Positions 41,323 through 49,056 of a stretch of 64,000 nucleotides of DNA are shown in pieces (the first letter of the stretch is position 1; each line of letters begins with the position of its first letter). The position numbers and the translations under genes are program-made. A model generated the notes under the pieces. It saw nothing but the letters and a program-made list of their open reading frames with translations, ran no database searches and was not told where the DNA came from. This stretch comes from an uncultured Ignavibacteria bacterium (GTDB taxonomy: Bacteria; Bacteroidota; Ignavibacteria; Tepidaquicellales; Tepidaquicellaceae), in the NCBI GenBank assembly GCA_937974175.1, contig CALJIG010000042.1, forward strand, positions 1 through 64,000, written 5' to 3'.

Positions 41323-42777
41323 ATGGAAAAGCTTAAGAATTATATTAACGGAAAACTTACAGAGCCTGTCTCAAAAAAATACTTAGATAATTTTGAGCCG
41401 GCTACAGGCAAAGTATATTCGTTAATTCCTGATTCAGATGAACATGATGTTGATCTTGCCTACGAAGCCGCTGAAAATGCTTTTGAAAAATGGTCTTCAA
41501 TGACTAATGAAGAACGTTCAAAAATTCTTTTGAAAGTCTCCGAATTAATCTGTTTCAATCTTGATAAATTTGCCGCAGCTGAAAGCAAAGATAACGGCAA
41601 ACCAGTTTCTCTTGCAAGAGAAGTTGATATCCCTAGAGCAGTTAAAAATTTTGATTTTTTCGCAACAGCAATCCTTCACTTTGCAAGTGAATCTCACTTA
41701 ACGGATAACAACACTTTAAATTATACATTACGCCAGCCAATCGGAGTTATCGGCGCAATCTCTCCCTGGAATTTACCATTATATTTATTCACATGGAAAA
41801 TTGCTCCTGCTTTAGCGGCAGGAAACTGCGTTATAGCCAAGCCGTCGGAAGTTACTCCTTACACTGCATATCTGCTTTCACAAATTTGTATTGAAGCCGG
41901 AATGCCTGCCGGAGTTTTGAATATCGTTCACGGTCTCGGCGGAAAAGTCGGCGCTGCTATTACTTCTCATCTCGGGATAAAGGCTATTACATTTACAGGC
42001 GGTACATCAACCGGTGCCGATATTGCGCGAGTTGCCGCACCAATGTTTAAGAAGCTCTCTTTAGAGCTCGGTGGAAAAAATCCTATTCTAATTTTTGAAG
42101 ACTGTGATTATGATAAAATGATTGAGACAACAATACGTTCATCATTCTCCAATCAGGGCGAAATTTGCCTATGCGGCTCAAGAATATTTGTTCATATGAA
42201 TATCTATGATAAGTTTAAAATTGATTTTGTTGAAAGAACTAGAGCATTAAAACTCGGTGATCCCAGCGATGAAAGAACTCAGCAAGGGGCAATCGTATCT
42301 GAAATGCATTACAAAAAAATCCTTTCTTATATAGACCTTGCCAAAGAAGAAGGCGGTAAAATTTTATGCGGTGGAACTAACGCTTCTGAATTTACATCTT
42401 CCAATGAACGCTGTAAAGACGGCTGGTTTATTTATCCGACTATAATAGAAAATCTTCCTTATGGATGCCGAACAAACCAGGAAGAAATCTTCGGACCGGT
42501 TGTAACAATCATGCCGTTTGAAACAGAGGATGAAGTTCTTATGATGGCAAACTCAACTCAGTACGGACTTGCTTCTGTTATCTGGACTGAAAATCTATCC
42601 CGCGCTCAAAGAATATCTCAAAAACTCAAATCCGGAATTGTCTGGGTTAACTGCTGGATGCAGCGTGACCTCCGCACTCCATTCGGCGGAGTAAAAAACT
42701 CAGGCGTTGGCCGCGAAGGCGGTCTTGAAGCTCTTCGCTTCTTTACCGAACCTAAAAATATTACCATCAAATACTGA
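41323..42777 (+). CDS. Aldehyde dehydrogenase, probable 2-aminomuconic semialdehyde dehydrogenase
   Basis: 484 aa, full-length NAD(P)-dependent ALDH. The catalytic nucleophile is Cys282 in NQGEICLCGSRIF, the general base is Glu248 in LELGGKNP, and the oxyanion Asn150 is in SPWNLPLY. The ICLC sequence around the nucleophile matches the ALDH8A1/AmnC group, which oxidises 2-aminomuconate 6-semialdehyde in the kynurenine pathway; hydroxymuconic semialdehyde dehydrogenases are the closest alternatives. The location behind kynA supports the tryptophan assignment. The intermediate enzymes (kynurenine monooxygenase, kynureninase, HAAO, ACMSD) are not in this window. Confidence 0.87.
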   Translation: MEKLKNYINGKLTEPVSKKYLDNFEPATGKVYSLIPDSDEHDVDLAYEAAENAFEKWSSMTNEERSKILLKVSELICFNLDKFAAAESKDNGKPVSLAREVDIPRAVKNFDFFATAILHFASESHLTDNNTLNYTLRQPIGVIGAISPWNLPLYLFTWKIAPALAAGNCVIAKPSEVTPYTAYLLSQICIEAGMPAGVLNIVHGLGGKVGAAITSHLGIKAITFTGGTSTGADIARVAAPMFKKLSLELGGKNPILIFEDCDYDKMIETTIRSSFSNQGEICLCGSRIFVHMNIYDKFKIDFVERTRALKLGDPSDERTQQGAIVSEMHYKKILSYIDLAKEEGGKILCGGTNASEFTSSNERCKDGWFIYPTIIENLPYGCRTNQEEIFGPVVTIMPFETEDEVLMMANSTQYGLASVIWTENLSRAQRISQKLKSGIVWVNCWMQRDLRTPFGGVKNSGVGREGGLEALRFFTEPKNITIKY

Positions 42778-42890
42778 TATATAGTCGCTCCACTACGTTT
42801 TTCTGCAAATTAAGTATTGATTACTTATTAAATTGTTAATAATTTCTGAATTCTTTAAATTCTTTTCGAATTGTATACTCTAAACAGTAA

Positions 42891-44252
42891 ATGAAAGATA
42901 AAATACGCATAGCATCAGGACAAGGATTTTGGGGCGACCTTATAGACGCTCCTATGAATCAAGCCACAGGCGGACCTGTTGATTACATCATGATGGACTA
43001 CCTCGCAGAGGTTACCATGTCTATTCTTCAAAAACAAAAACTTAAAGACCCGAGATTCGGATATGCACGTGATATTCCTGCTTTAATGGAGCGTATGCTT
43101 CCTGTTATTAAAGAAAAGGGCATCAAAGTTATTACAAACGGCGGCGGTGTAAACCCGACTGCTTGTAGAGATGCTATTTTTGAAGTAGCAAAAAAGCTCG
43201 GCATTAAGGATTTAAAAATCGGCGTTGTAATGGGCGATAACATATTAGATAACATTGATGAACTTGTTGATAAAGGTGTTGAGTTAAAGAACATGGAATC
43301 CGGTGACAGCGTTAAAACAGTAAAAGAAAAAGTGTTAAGCGCCAATGTTTACTTCGGCGCAGCTCCTGTTGTTGAGTGTTTAAAACAGGGAGCTGATATA
43401 GTTATTACAGGCAGAGTAACCGATACAGGTCTTACTCTTGCCCCGATGATTTATGAATTCGGATGGGACATGAACGACTTCGACCTTATGGCAGCCGGAA
43501 CTGTTGCAGGCCACATACTCGAATGCGGCGGACAGGCATCAGGCGGAAATTTCACCGGTGACTGGCAGTCAATTCCTGACTTAGCACGCATCGGTTTCCC
43601 GATTGCAGAAGCTTATCCTAACGGAGAAGTTATTATTACTAAACACGAAAACACAGGCGGCCTTGTTTCAATCGATACAGTAAGCGAACAGCTTTGCTAT
43701 GAAATCGGCGACCCGAAAGATTATATCACTCCTGACTGCATTGCAGACTTCACTTCCATTCATTTAGAAGATGCAGGCAAGAACAAAGTAAGAGTTTATA
43801 ATGTTAAAGGATTACCTGCTACACCTTTTTATAAAGTATCCATGTCTTATTCAGATGGATATTCAGCTTCAGGTTCATTAACTTATAGCTGGCCTGATGC
43901 ATTGGAAAAAGCAGAGGCAGCAGATAAAATTTTAAGAACAAGACTCGATGACTTAGGACTTAAGTTCGATGAAGTACGAGCAGAGTTCCAGGGATACAAT
44001 GCATGTCACGGACCTATTGCAAGAAAGATTGACGAACCCAATGAAGTTGTATTAAGATTTTCAGTCCGTTCATCTGATAAATATTCAGTTGAGCGTTTTG
44101 GTAAAGAACTGGCACCACTAATATTAACCGGACCTCCCGGAGTTACGGGATTTGCCGGAGGCAGACCTAAGCCTTCTGACGTAGTTGCTTACTGGCCTGC
44201 TTTAATTCCTAAAACAGAAGTTACTCCGCAAGTAGTTGTAGAGAGTATCTGA
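42891..44252 (+). CDS. AtuA-like (DUF1446) family protein
   Basis: 453 aa. The features fit the acyclic terpene utilisation AtuA/DUF1446 family: GQGFWGDLIDAP, GPVDYIMMDYLAEVTMSIL, KVITNGGGVNPTACRDAI, VITGRVTDTGLTLAPMIYEFGWD, GHILECGGQASGGNFTGDW and LTGPPGVTGFAGGRPKPSDVV. AtuA is required for citronellol/geraniol breakdown in Pseudomonas, but its reaction is unclear. No DUF4387 or carboxylase partner gene is adjacent. It starts 113 bases after the ALDH gene, so it may be a separate transcript from the kyn run; the same-strand alpha/beta hydrolase gene follows after 66 bases. Confidence 0.88.
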   Translation: MKDKIRIASGQGFWGDLIDAPMNQATGGPVDYIMMDYLAEVTMSILQKQKLKDPRFGYARDIPALMERMLPVIKEKGIKVITNGGGVNPTACRDAIFEVAKKLGIKDLKIGVVMGDNILDNIDELVDKGVELKNMESGDSVKTVKEKVLSANVYFGAAPVVECLKQGADIVITGRVTDTGLTLAPMIYEFGWDMNDFDLMAAGTVAGHILECGGQASGGNFTGDWQSIPDLARIGFPIAEAYPNGEVIITKHENTGGLVSIDTVSEQLCYEIGDPKDYITPDCIADFTSIHLEDAGKNKVRVYNVKGLPATPFYKVSMSYSDGYSASGSLTYSWPDALEKAEAADKILRTRLDDLGLKFDEVRAEFQGYNACHGPIARKIDEPNEVVLRFSVRSSDKYSVERFGKELAPLILTGPPGVTGFAGGRPKPSDVVAYWPALIPKTEVTPQVVVESI

Positions 44253-44291
44253 TAATCTGTTCCTGGTAATAAGACGTACATATTTTAAGGG

Positions 44292-44313
44292 GGATTTTAT
44301 AAATGTAAAATCC
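44292..44313 (+). promoter_or_regulatory. Small hairpin just before the alpha/beta hydrolase start
   Basis: GGATTTTA (44292-44299) pairs with TAAAATCC (44306-44313), 6-nt loop, ending 5 bases before the ATG. The GGGGG run at its 5' side is the only purine-rich ribosome-binding candidate, so the hairpin could mask initiation. Whether it matters in vivo is unknown. Confidence 0.35.
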
Positions 44314-44318
44314 AAAAT

Positions 44319-45278
44319 ATGGTTCAAACAAAATCAACATTGCCCGTGTGGTATTTTAACTGGAAAGAAGAGCTTGAAAAACGGCTCGTTGCAGGCAGCA
44401 AAATAGTCGATACCCCTGCGGGAAGTATTGAGTATGCCGTTAAAGGAAACGAAGGTCCTGTCATTACAGGTATTCACGGTTCACCCGGTGGATACGATCA
44501 GGTATTCGCTCACTTTCCCGGATTAATAGGCAGAGGCTACCGCTTTTTATCCTGGTCGCGTCCGGGCTATCTAAGAACTCCCATAACAGTCGGCAGAACT
44601 TTCGAGCAGCAGGCAGATGCACTGGCGAATCTTCTTGACCACTTCAAAGTAAAAAGAACAGGTATAATAGCAAGCTCAACAGGCGGACCTATCGCGCTTC
44701 AGTTTGCAATCAGGCATCCTGATAGAGTTTTTGCTTTAGTGCTTGAATCTTGCGTAAGCCAGAAGTACTACGTTAACTCGGGTAAAAAAAGCGAGAAGGT
44801 TTTATCTAAGCTTACGTTCAACGATCCTACAATATGGCTGTACAATGTGTTTGCAAAATATGCATCTCACTCAGTGGTGAAATCCATGGTAAAGATGGAA
44901 AGCGATTACGACCCTAAACGTGTGGATGAAATCACAAATAACATTCTCAGCAATAACGATAAGCTTGCATATATTTTCAATCTTATCAAATCAATGAGCC
45001 CTATTGGTATAAGAAAAATAGGACTTGAAAACGACATCATACAAAACTCAAACATGGAAGCATTTGACCTGGGCAAAATACAGTGCCCGACGATGATTAT
45101 CCACGGTAAGCACGATGCCGATGTAACGCTTCACCACGCAGGATATCTTGCAACTAATATTCCTCACGCTGAAAAGCTGATTGTAGAAGACGGCTTCCAT
45201 ATTCTTCCTGTTTCAAATTCGTATATGGATGTTCATAAGCAGCGCCTTGCGTTTTTGAATAAGTACAGACCGTATTGA
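44319..45278 (+). CDS. Alpha/beta hydrolase
   Basis: 319 aa. The oxyanion motif GIHGSPGGYDQ (51-61) precedes the nucleophile elbow IIASSTGGPIAL, where Ser120 lies in an A-x-S-x-G variant of G-x-S-x-G. Asp in HGKHDADV and His in DGFHILP complete the likely triad. Two helices inserted around 165-230 form a lid. No signal peptide, so cytoplasmic. The substrate is unknown; with kynA upstream it could be considered a kynurenine formamidase candidate, but sequence gives no direct support. The start region is overlaid by a small hairpin at 44292-44313. Confidence 0.85.
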   Translation: MVQTKSTLPVWYFNWKEELEKRLVAGSKIVDTPAGSIEYAVKGNEGPVITGIHGSPGGYDQVFAHFPGLIGRGYRFLSWSRPGYLRTPITVGRTFEQQADALANLLDHFKVKRTGIIASSTGGPIALQFAIRHPDRVFALVLESCVSQKYYVNSGKKSEKVLSKLTFNDPTIWLYNVFAKYASHSVVKSMVKMESDYDPKRVDEITNNILSNNDKLAYIFNLIKSMSPIGIRKIGLENDIIQNSNMEAFDLGKIQCPTMIIHGKHDADVTLHHAGYLATNIPHAEKLIVEDGFHILPVSNSYMDVHKQRLAFLNKYRPY

Positions 45279-45347
45279 TAACTGAAACTTTTTTATATTA
45301 TTTGTGTTACAAATGAACAAAAAATAATTTACTAATTAAATTTAATT

Positions 45348-45701
45348 ATGAAAAAAATTACATTTTCTTTCTTGTTCCTTGTTGCACTTTTTGTTTTAAA
45401 TACCGGAGTTAAAGCTCAAACTTACTATACTTACGACGGCACGGATTTTTCAGTACTTTTAACATGCGATAATACTAACAGCGTAACTGCTGTTGAGTTT
45501 TCATCAAATGACAAGTGGTACACCTATACTATATTAGAGTATAACGATCTTGAAGGAACATCCGACGGAGGATTCGCTTATACTTGTCTTGATGGCAAAG
45601 GAGCTAAATTCATCGTGGATTATTATCGTAATCAGGATTACATTAAAGTTACAAGAGTTGATTCCGGAAAGGAATGGACTCTGTACAGAAGAAACGAATA
45701 A
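45348..45701 (+). CDS. Small secreted protein, unknown function
   Basis: 117 aa. A good signal peptide (FSFLFLVALFVLNTGVKAQ) precedes a ~95-residue beta-rich domain with Tyr-rich strands (TYYTYDGTDFSVLL, KWYTYTILEYNDL, FIVDYYRNQDYIKVTR, KEWTLYRRNE). Two Cys residues (CDNTN and CLDGKG) could form a disulfide. No family recognised. It is followed by a strong terminator and sits alone between the alpha/beta hydrolase gene and a large non-coding region. Confidence 0.75.
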   Translation: MKKITFSFLFLVALFVLNTGVKAQTYYTYDGTDFSVLLTCDNTNSVTAVEFSSNDKWYTYTILEYNDLEGTSDGGFAYTCLDGKGAKFIVDYYRNQDYIKVTRVDSGKEWTLYRRNE

Positions 45702-45735
45702 TAGTCTTACAATAAAGCATTAAGTTTTTTAAAAG

Positions 45736-45762
45736 AAGCGGATTAAGGTCCGCTTTTTTTTG
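45736..45762 (+). terminator. Terminator after the small secreted protein gene
   Basis: AAGCGGA (45736-45742) pairs with TCCGCTT (45749-45755), 6-nt loop, then a T8 tract. Confidence 0.9.
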
Positions 45763-46478
45763 CGGTTTTTAGACCCTACCTTTCCTGATATAAATAATGT
45801 TATCAGTTTTTTTTCTCTCCTTCGTCGGATTTTTGTCGGATTTTGAAATTTTGTTGTTGTTTTTACACCACAGGTCATCTTGATTTTATTGCTCTCTGTC
45901 GGATTTTGTGTCGGATTTTCCGACATGGCAATTTTGTTTTAACATTCCTGAGTTGAGCAAAATGTTACAGAGTAACATTATTGTAACATTTTTCTTTAAG
46001 CTATTATAAAACAAATATTAATCAATCAGACTTCTGCAAAATAAGATTTCGAGTTAAAGTTCAAGAGTAACATTATTGTCACATTTCTGTGTTAATTGCT
46101 TCCCGACTTTGGCGGGACTGTGCTTTGCACAGAATTGCTAACTGAAATAGCAGCATTATTGTAACATTTTGTTTCCCAGTCTGTCATTCCCGCGAAGGCG
46201 GGAATCCAATCACGTATTACTCATTTCTATTCAGTTTCATATCCTTATGGTTGTTGTTCAGAAGACCAACAATCGCTGAAATTTGACATGCGAACCGAAT
46301 TTTCCATTACAACTTTTTTCCCGGTTAAAACTTATCAAATGGGATTTTACCCATGAGAAATTTAATAAGTGAATTTTTAAAAAAAAATATAATTTGTCTG
46401 ATTAGTAGTAATAGGTAGATATATTTGGAAAGGTATTGACAGGAAAATTTTATTCAATGCATTGAATATTAAAATTTT
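45763..46478. repeat. 716-base non-coding region rich in short repeats
   Basis: No supportable gene. GTCGGATTTT occurs four times as two close pairs (45824, 45835; 45898, 45910). A ~20-base sequence around CATTATTGTAACATTT occurs three times (45972-45991, 46067-46086 with one change, 46154-46169 partial), spaced 83-95 bases. Hairpins follow: TCCCG/CGGGA (46101-46117), CTGTGC/GCACAG (46118-46132) and the one listed at 46186. The region lies between a gene ending with a terminator and the 3' end of a minus-strand gene, so neither neighbour needs it as a promoter. Confidence 0.6.
46186..46205. repeat. Short palindromic intergenic repeat
   Basis: ATTCCCGC (46186-46193) and GCGGGAAT (46198-46205) with a 4-nt GAAG loop. 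This type of sequence (CATTCCCGCGAAGGCGGGAATC) is a widespread dispersed bacterial repeat. Confidence 0.75.
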
Positions 46479-47774
46479 CTATTGGGTTACTATCTGTACA
46501 TCCTTATTAAGCTTGGCTTTCAACCAGTTTTGAAGTTTTGTCCGTTCAGATTTTATCATGGGTTTCGAAGTCTGTAGATATGCTACGACTAACGAATCTG
46601 CTACAGAATAATTATCCGCAGATACTATGGGAGAGATGGATATGTTTTTCAAATCAGGATAAATTGTCTTCGCCTCTTTTATCAGTTGAATATAATTCAG
46701 TGAATCTGTTCTGATACTGTCAATTTTATTATTTATAATCTCCAGTTCTTTTTCTTTTTGCGCCAGAACATCACTGAGAGGATTTACCTGATTAAGTTTT
46801 TTTTCTTCTTTCAGATATGCAAAGCCTTGTTTGATTTCAAGATTTGTACCCTCAAGTTCGTAATTCTTTAGCTTATTTTTCAGCTTTTCAATTTCCGCGG
46901 GCTTTATCTCATTGCCTCCGAATATAAGCTCAATACTTTTTTCTTTTTCATCTATGGTTTTTTTGAGAAGATAATCTCCGGGAAAAATTGCTTCCGTCTC
47001 AATAAATCTGTTTGCTTCCTTTATAAACTTATCATTTTTCACTATATCGTATCCGAAATAAATACTCGGTAATAAAGTAACAACAACTATTGCAATTATA
47101 ATCCGTTTAGATTTCTTCTCGGCTTTTTCATCGGGTAAATGTTTAAAAGGGAACTTCAATAATCTAACGGTTACAAAAGTTGCCAGCGCAATAAAAACCG
47201 TATTAATTATAAAAAGATATAAAGCGCCGATGGAATAATTAAACTGAAACGTTGCAAATCCGTAGCCGGCAGTACACAGCGGCGGCATAAGAGCCGTAGC
47301 AATTGCTACTCCGGGAATAACGTTTCCTTTTTGTTTAGTTGAAGTTGCAACAATACCTGCAAGTCCTCCGAATAATGCTATCAGCACGTCATAAATATTA
47401 GGAGTAGTGCGCGCCAGAATTTCGGAGTGAGCATCATTAAGAGGGGAGATAGAAAAATAAATTGTCGATGTAATTAAACCTACTATCGCAGCAAAAAAAT
47501 AATTCGAAAGCGCTTTACGCACAAGAGCCAGATCATTTATACCTGTGCCTAAACCAAGCCCCATTATAGGTCCCATCAAAGGAGAAATAAGCATGGCTCC
47601 GATGATAACGGCAGTTGAGTTCATATTCAAACCAAGAGATGCAATAAATATGGCAAATACAAGAACCCATAGATTTGTTCCCCGGAAAATAACTCCCTTA
47701 GTTATGCTTTCAATAACAGTATTATAATCTTCCTTTTCGTAATCAAGTTTGAAATAGTCTAAAATATTTTTCAT
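46479..47774 (-). CDS. DUF389-family membrane protein
   Basis: 431 aa. The first ~245 residues hold about six transmembrane segments with the conserved DUF389 motif MNSTAVIIGAMLISPLMGPIMGLGLG (about 50-75) and VATSTKQKGNVIPGVAIATALMPPLCTAGYG. The C-terminal ~180 residues are soluble, charged and coiled-coil-prone (EKEKSIELIFGGNEIKPAEIEKLKNKL, EKELEIINNKIDSIRTD). DUF389 proteins are membrane proteins of unknown function; transport has been suggested for some. It is transcribed alone and divergently from the gene at 48034. Confidence 0.88.
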   Translation of the reverse strand: MKNILDYFKLDYEKEDYNTVIESITKGVIFRGTNLWVLVFAIFIASLGLNMNSTAVIIGAMLISPLMGPIMGLGLGTGINDLALVRKALSNYFFAAIVGLITSTIYFSISPLNDAHSEILARTTPNIYDVLIALFGGLAGIVATSTKQKGNVIPGVAIATALMPPLCTAGYGFATFQFNYSIGALYLFIINTVFIALATFVTVRLLKFPFKHLPDEKAEKKSKRIIIAIVVVTLLPSIYFGYDIVKNDKFIKEANRFIETEAIFPGDYLLKKTIDEKEKSIELIFGGNEIKPAEIEKLKNKLKNYELEGTNLEIKQGFAYLKEEKKLNQVNPLSDVLAQKEKELEIINNKIDSIRTDSLNYIQLIKEAKTIYPDLKNISISPIVSADNYSVADSLVVAYLQTSKPMIKSERTKLQNWLKAKLNKDVQIVTQ

Positions 47775-48021
47775 GTTTTTAAACTACTATAAATATAAAA
47801 AGTAAAAAATGAAAAAACTAAAAAATTAGCTGTAACTTACGGTGATTTATTCTCAGTTAAAATTTGGTTATTATAATTTATTTTTGTATTTTTATTATGT
47901 AGAGAAGATTTCAGTAAGTTCTACAGAATAGAATAATCCAGCAAAAACCACACAAAACCCCAATATTTTGCAAATTCCTCATTAGTAATTTACTGGAATA
48001 CGTTTTAAAATTATTAATTAA

Positions 48022-48028
48022 AAGGAGA
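48022..48028 (+). promoter_or_regulatory. Strong Shine-Dalgarno site
   Basis: AAGGAGA lies 5 bases before the ATG at 48034. Most genes in this window lack so clear a ribosome-binding site, so it both fixes this start and suggests efficient translation. Confidence 0.8.
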
Positions 48029-48033
48029 ATTAA

Positions 48034-48660
48034 ATGAACAAGAACCAAGAAAAAAAAATCGTTTCATTTATTAAATTGTCCGGTTTTTTTGAAGCTCATA
48101 AAAATGAGTTTTCCAAAGAACAGGATATTTTAATTTCGGTAAACGTATTTAATGCCAGGCTGGATTCACTTCAGCAGGAATTAATCAATGCCGCAAGAAC
48201 TTCGAATGAGATCTGCACGGAAGTTTTGCTGGTAAGGAGTTTAGTTGTTAAGCTTTGCACAAAAATTTCTTCAGCATTGCGAAGCTATGCAAAGGCAAGC
48301 GATTTCAGTCTTCTTACAAGAGATCTGTACATAAATGTTTCCTCTCTTGGAGATAACGAACTGCTTGAGTACTCGCTTCAATTACTTGAAGAGGCTTTAC
48401 CGCTTGAAAAAGCTCCTGGGGTTTCCGATTTAAAGAATGGGGAGTTTGATTCATTCAAAAATCTGATTGACAATTTAAAACAAATTGTAACGGTGCCCGG
48501 AATGATGTATAATTTCCGAGCTAAAACTTCCGAAGCATTCGATGAAAACATCGTTGAATCGGAAAAGCTGCTTTCGCAACTAAATAAAGCCGGAGAAACA
48601 CTTACTAAAGAAAAATTTTATTCTGAATATTTAAGTTTAAGTAATTTAGTTACTGCTTAG
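48034..48660 (+). CDS. Helical cytoplasmic protein of unknown function
   Basis: 208 aa, no signal peptide, no membrane segment. Composition and heptad-like spacing (VNVFNARLDSLQQELINAARTSNEI, LVVKLCTKISSALRSYAKASDF, LLEYSLQLLEEALPLEKA, NIVESEKLLSQLNKAGETLTKEKF) predict an all-alpha bundle. No family recognised. It has the best ribosome-binding site in the window and its own terminator at 48690, so it is a single-gene unit that may be highly expressed. Confidence 0.75.
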   Translation: MNKNQEKKIVSFIKLSGFFEAHKNEFSKEQDILISVNVFNARLDSLQQELINAARTSNEICTEVLLVRSLVVKLCTKISSALRSYAKASDFSLLTRDLYINVSSLGDNELLEYSLQLLEEALPLEKAPGVSDLKNGEFDSFKNLIDNLKQIVTVPGMMYNFRAKTSEAFDENIVESEKLLSQLNKAGETLTKEKFYSEYLSLSNLVTA

Positions 48661-48689
48661 ATTCTCCGAATAAATTTTGTGTAAAACTA

Positions 48690-48724
48690 AAAGCCCGTTT
48701 GAATTTGAAACGGGCTTTTTTTTA
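48690..48724 (+). terminator. Terminator after the helical protein gene
   Basis: AAAGCCCGTTT (48690-48700) pairs perfectly with AAACGGGCTTT (48708-48718), 7-nt loop, followed by T residues to 48724. Confidence 0.93.
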
Positions 48725-48811
48725 TCCTCATTCCCAACGTCCTCGTTGGGAATGTAAATCATAGCAAATGGTTGCTGGTCAGGAATCCCGCTAAAGCGGG
48801 AGGGGCAACCA
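48725..48811. repeat. Intergenic multi-hairpin palindromic element (family with 9243-9342)
   Basis: A perfect 11-bp stem, 48729-48739 with 48744-48754 (loop TCCT), is followed by a nested hairpin: TGGTTGC (48769-48775)/GCAACCA (48805-48811) around TCCCGCT (48786-48792)/AGCGGGA (48795-48801). It starts directly after the terminator at 48690. Layout, TCCT loop and inner stem are shared with 9243-9342, while the outer stem of the second hairpin differs but stays paired. Confidence 0.82.
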
Positions 48812-48945
48812 ACAACGGCAGAAATTTATTTTCTTTAGGTGTTGCCATGAAGTTCAAATTACCATAACTCACTATCTATTCTACCGGCAAATCCTTACAT
48901 TCGTCTTACCTTCGTTGGCTTTATTCCACAGGTTCCACTCCTAAT

Positions 48946-49004
48946 CTATTCTTACGAATTTTAATCCACACATTTCTATTCTTACGAATTTAATCTACAC
49001 ATTT
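48946..49004. repeat. Tandem duplication of a ~30-base unit
   Basis: Two adjacent copies start with CTATTCTTACGAATT (48946 and 48976) and continue TTAATCCACACATTT / TAATCTACACATTT. They lie 53-111 bases before the FG-GAP gene, within its probable promoter/leader region. The rest of 48812-49056 shows no gene. Confidence 0.75.
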
Positions 49005-49056
49005 TAATCCGTTCGTTTAAATAATTTTAAAATCTAATTTAAATCTATTCACCCTA

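Noticed and set aside
45729..45926. 65-codon minus-strand frame in the repeat-rich region
   Set aside because: It is built from the GTCGGATTTT repeats and overlaps the terminator; the composition is unlike that of neighbouring proteins.
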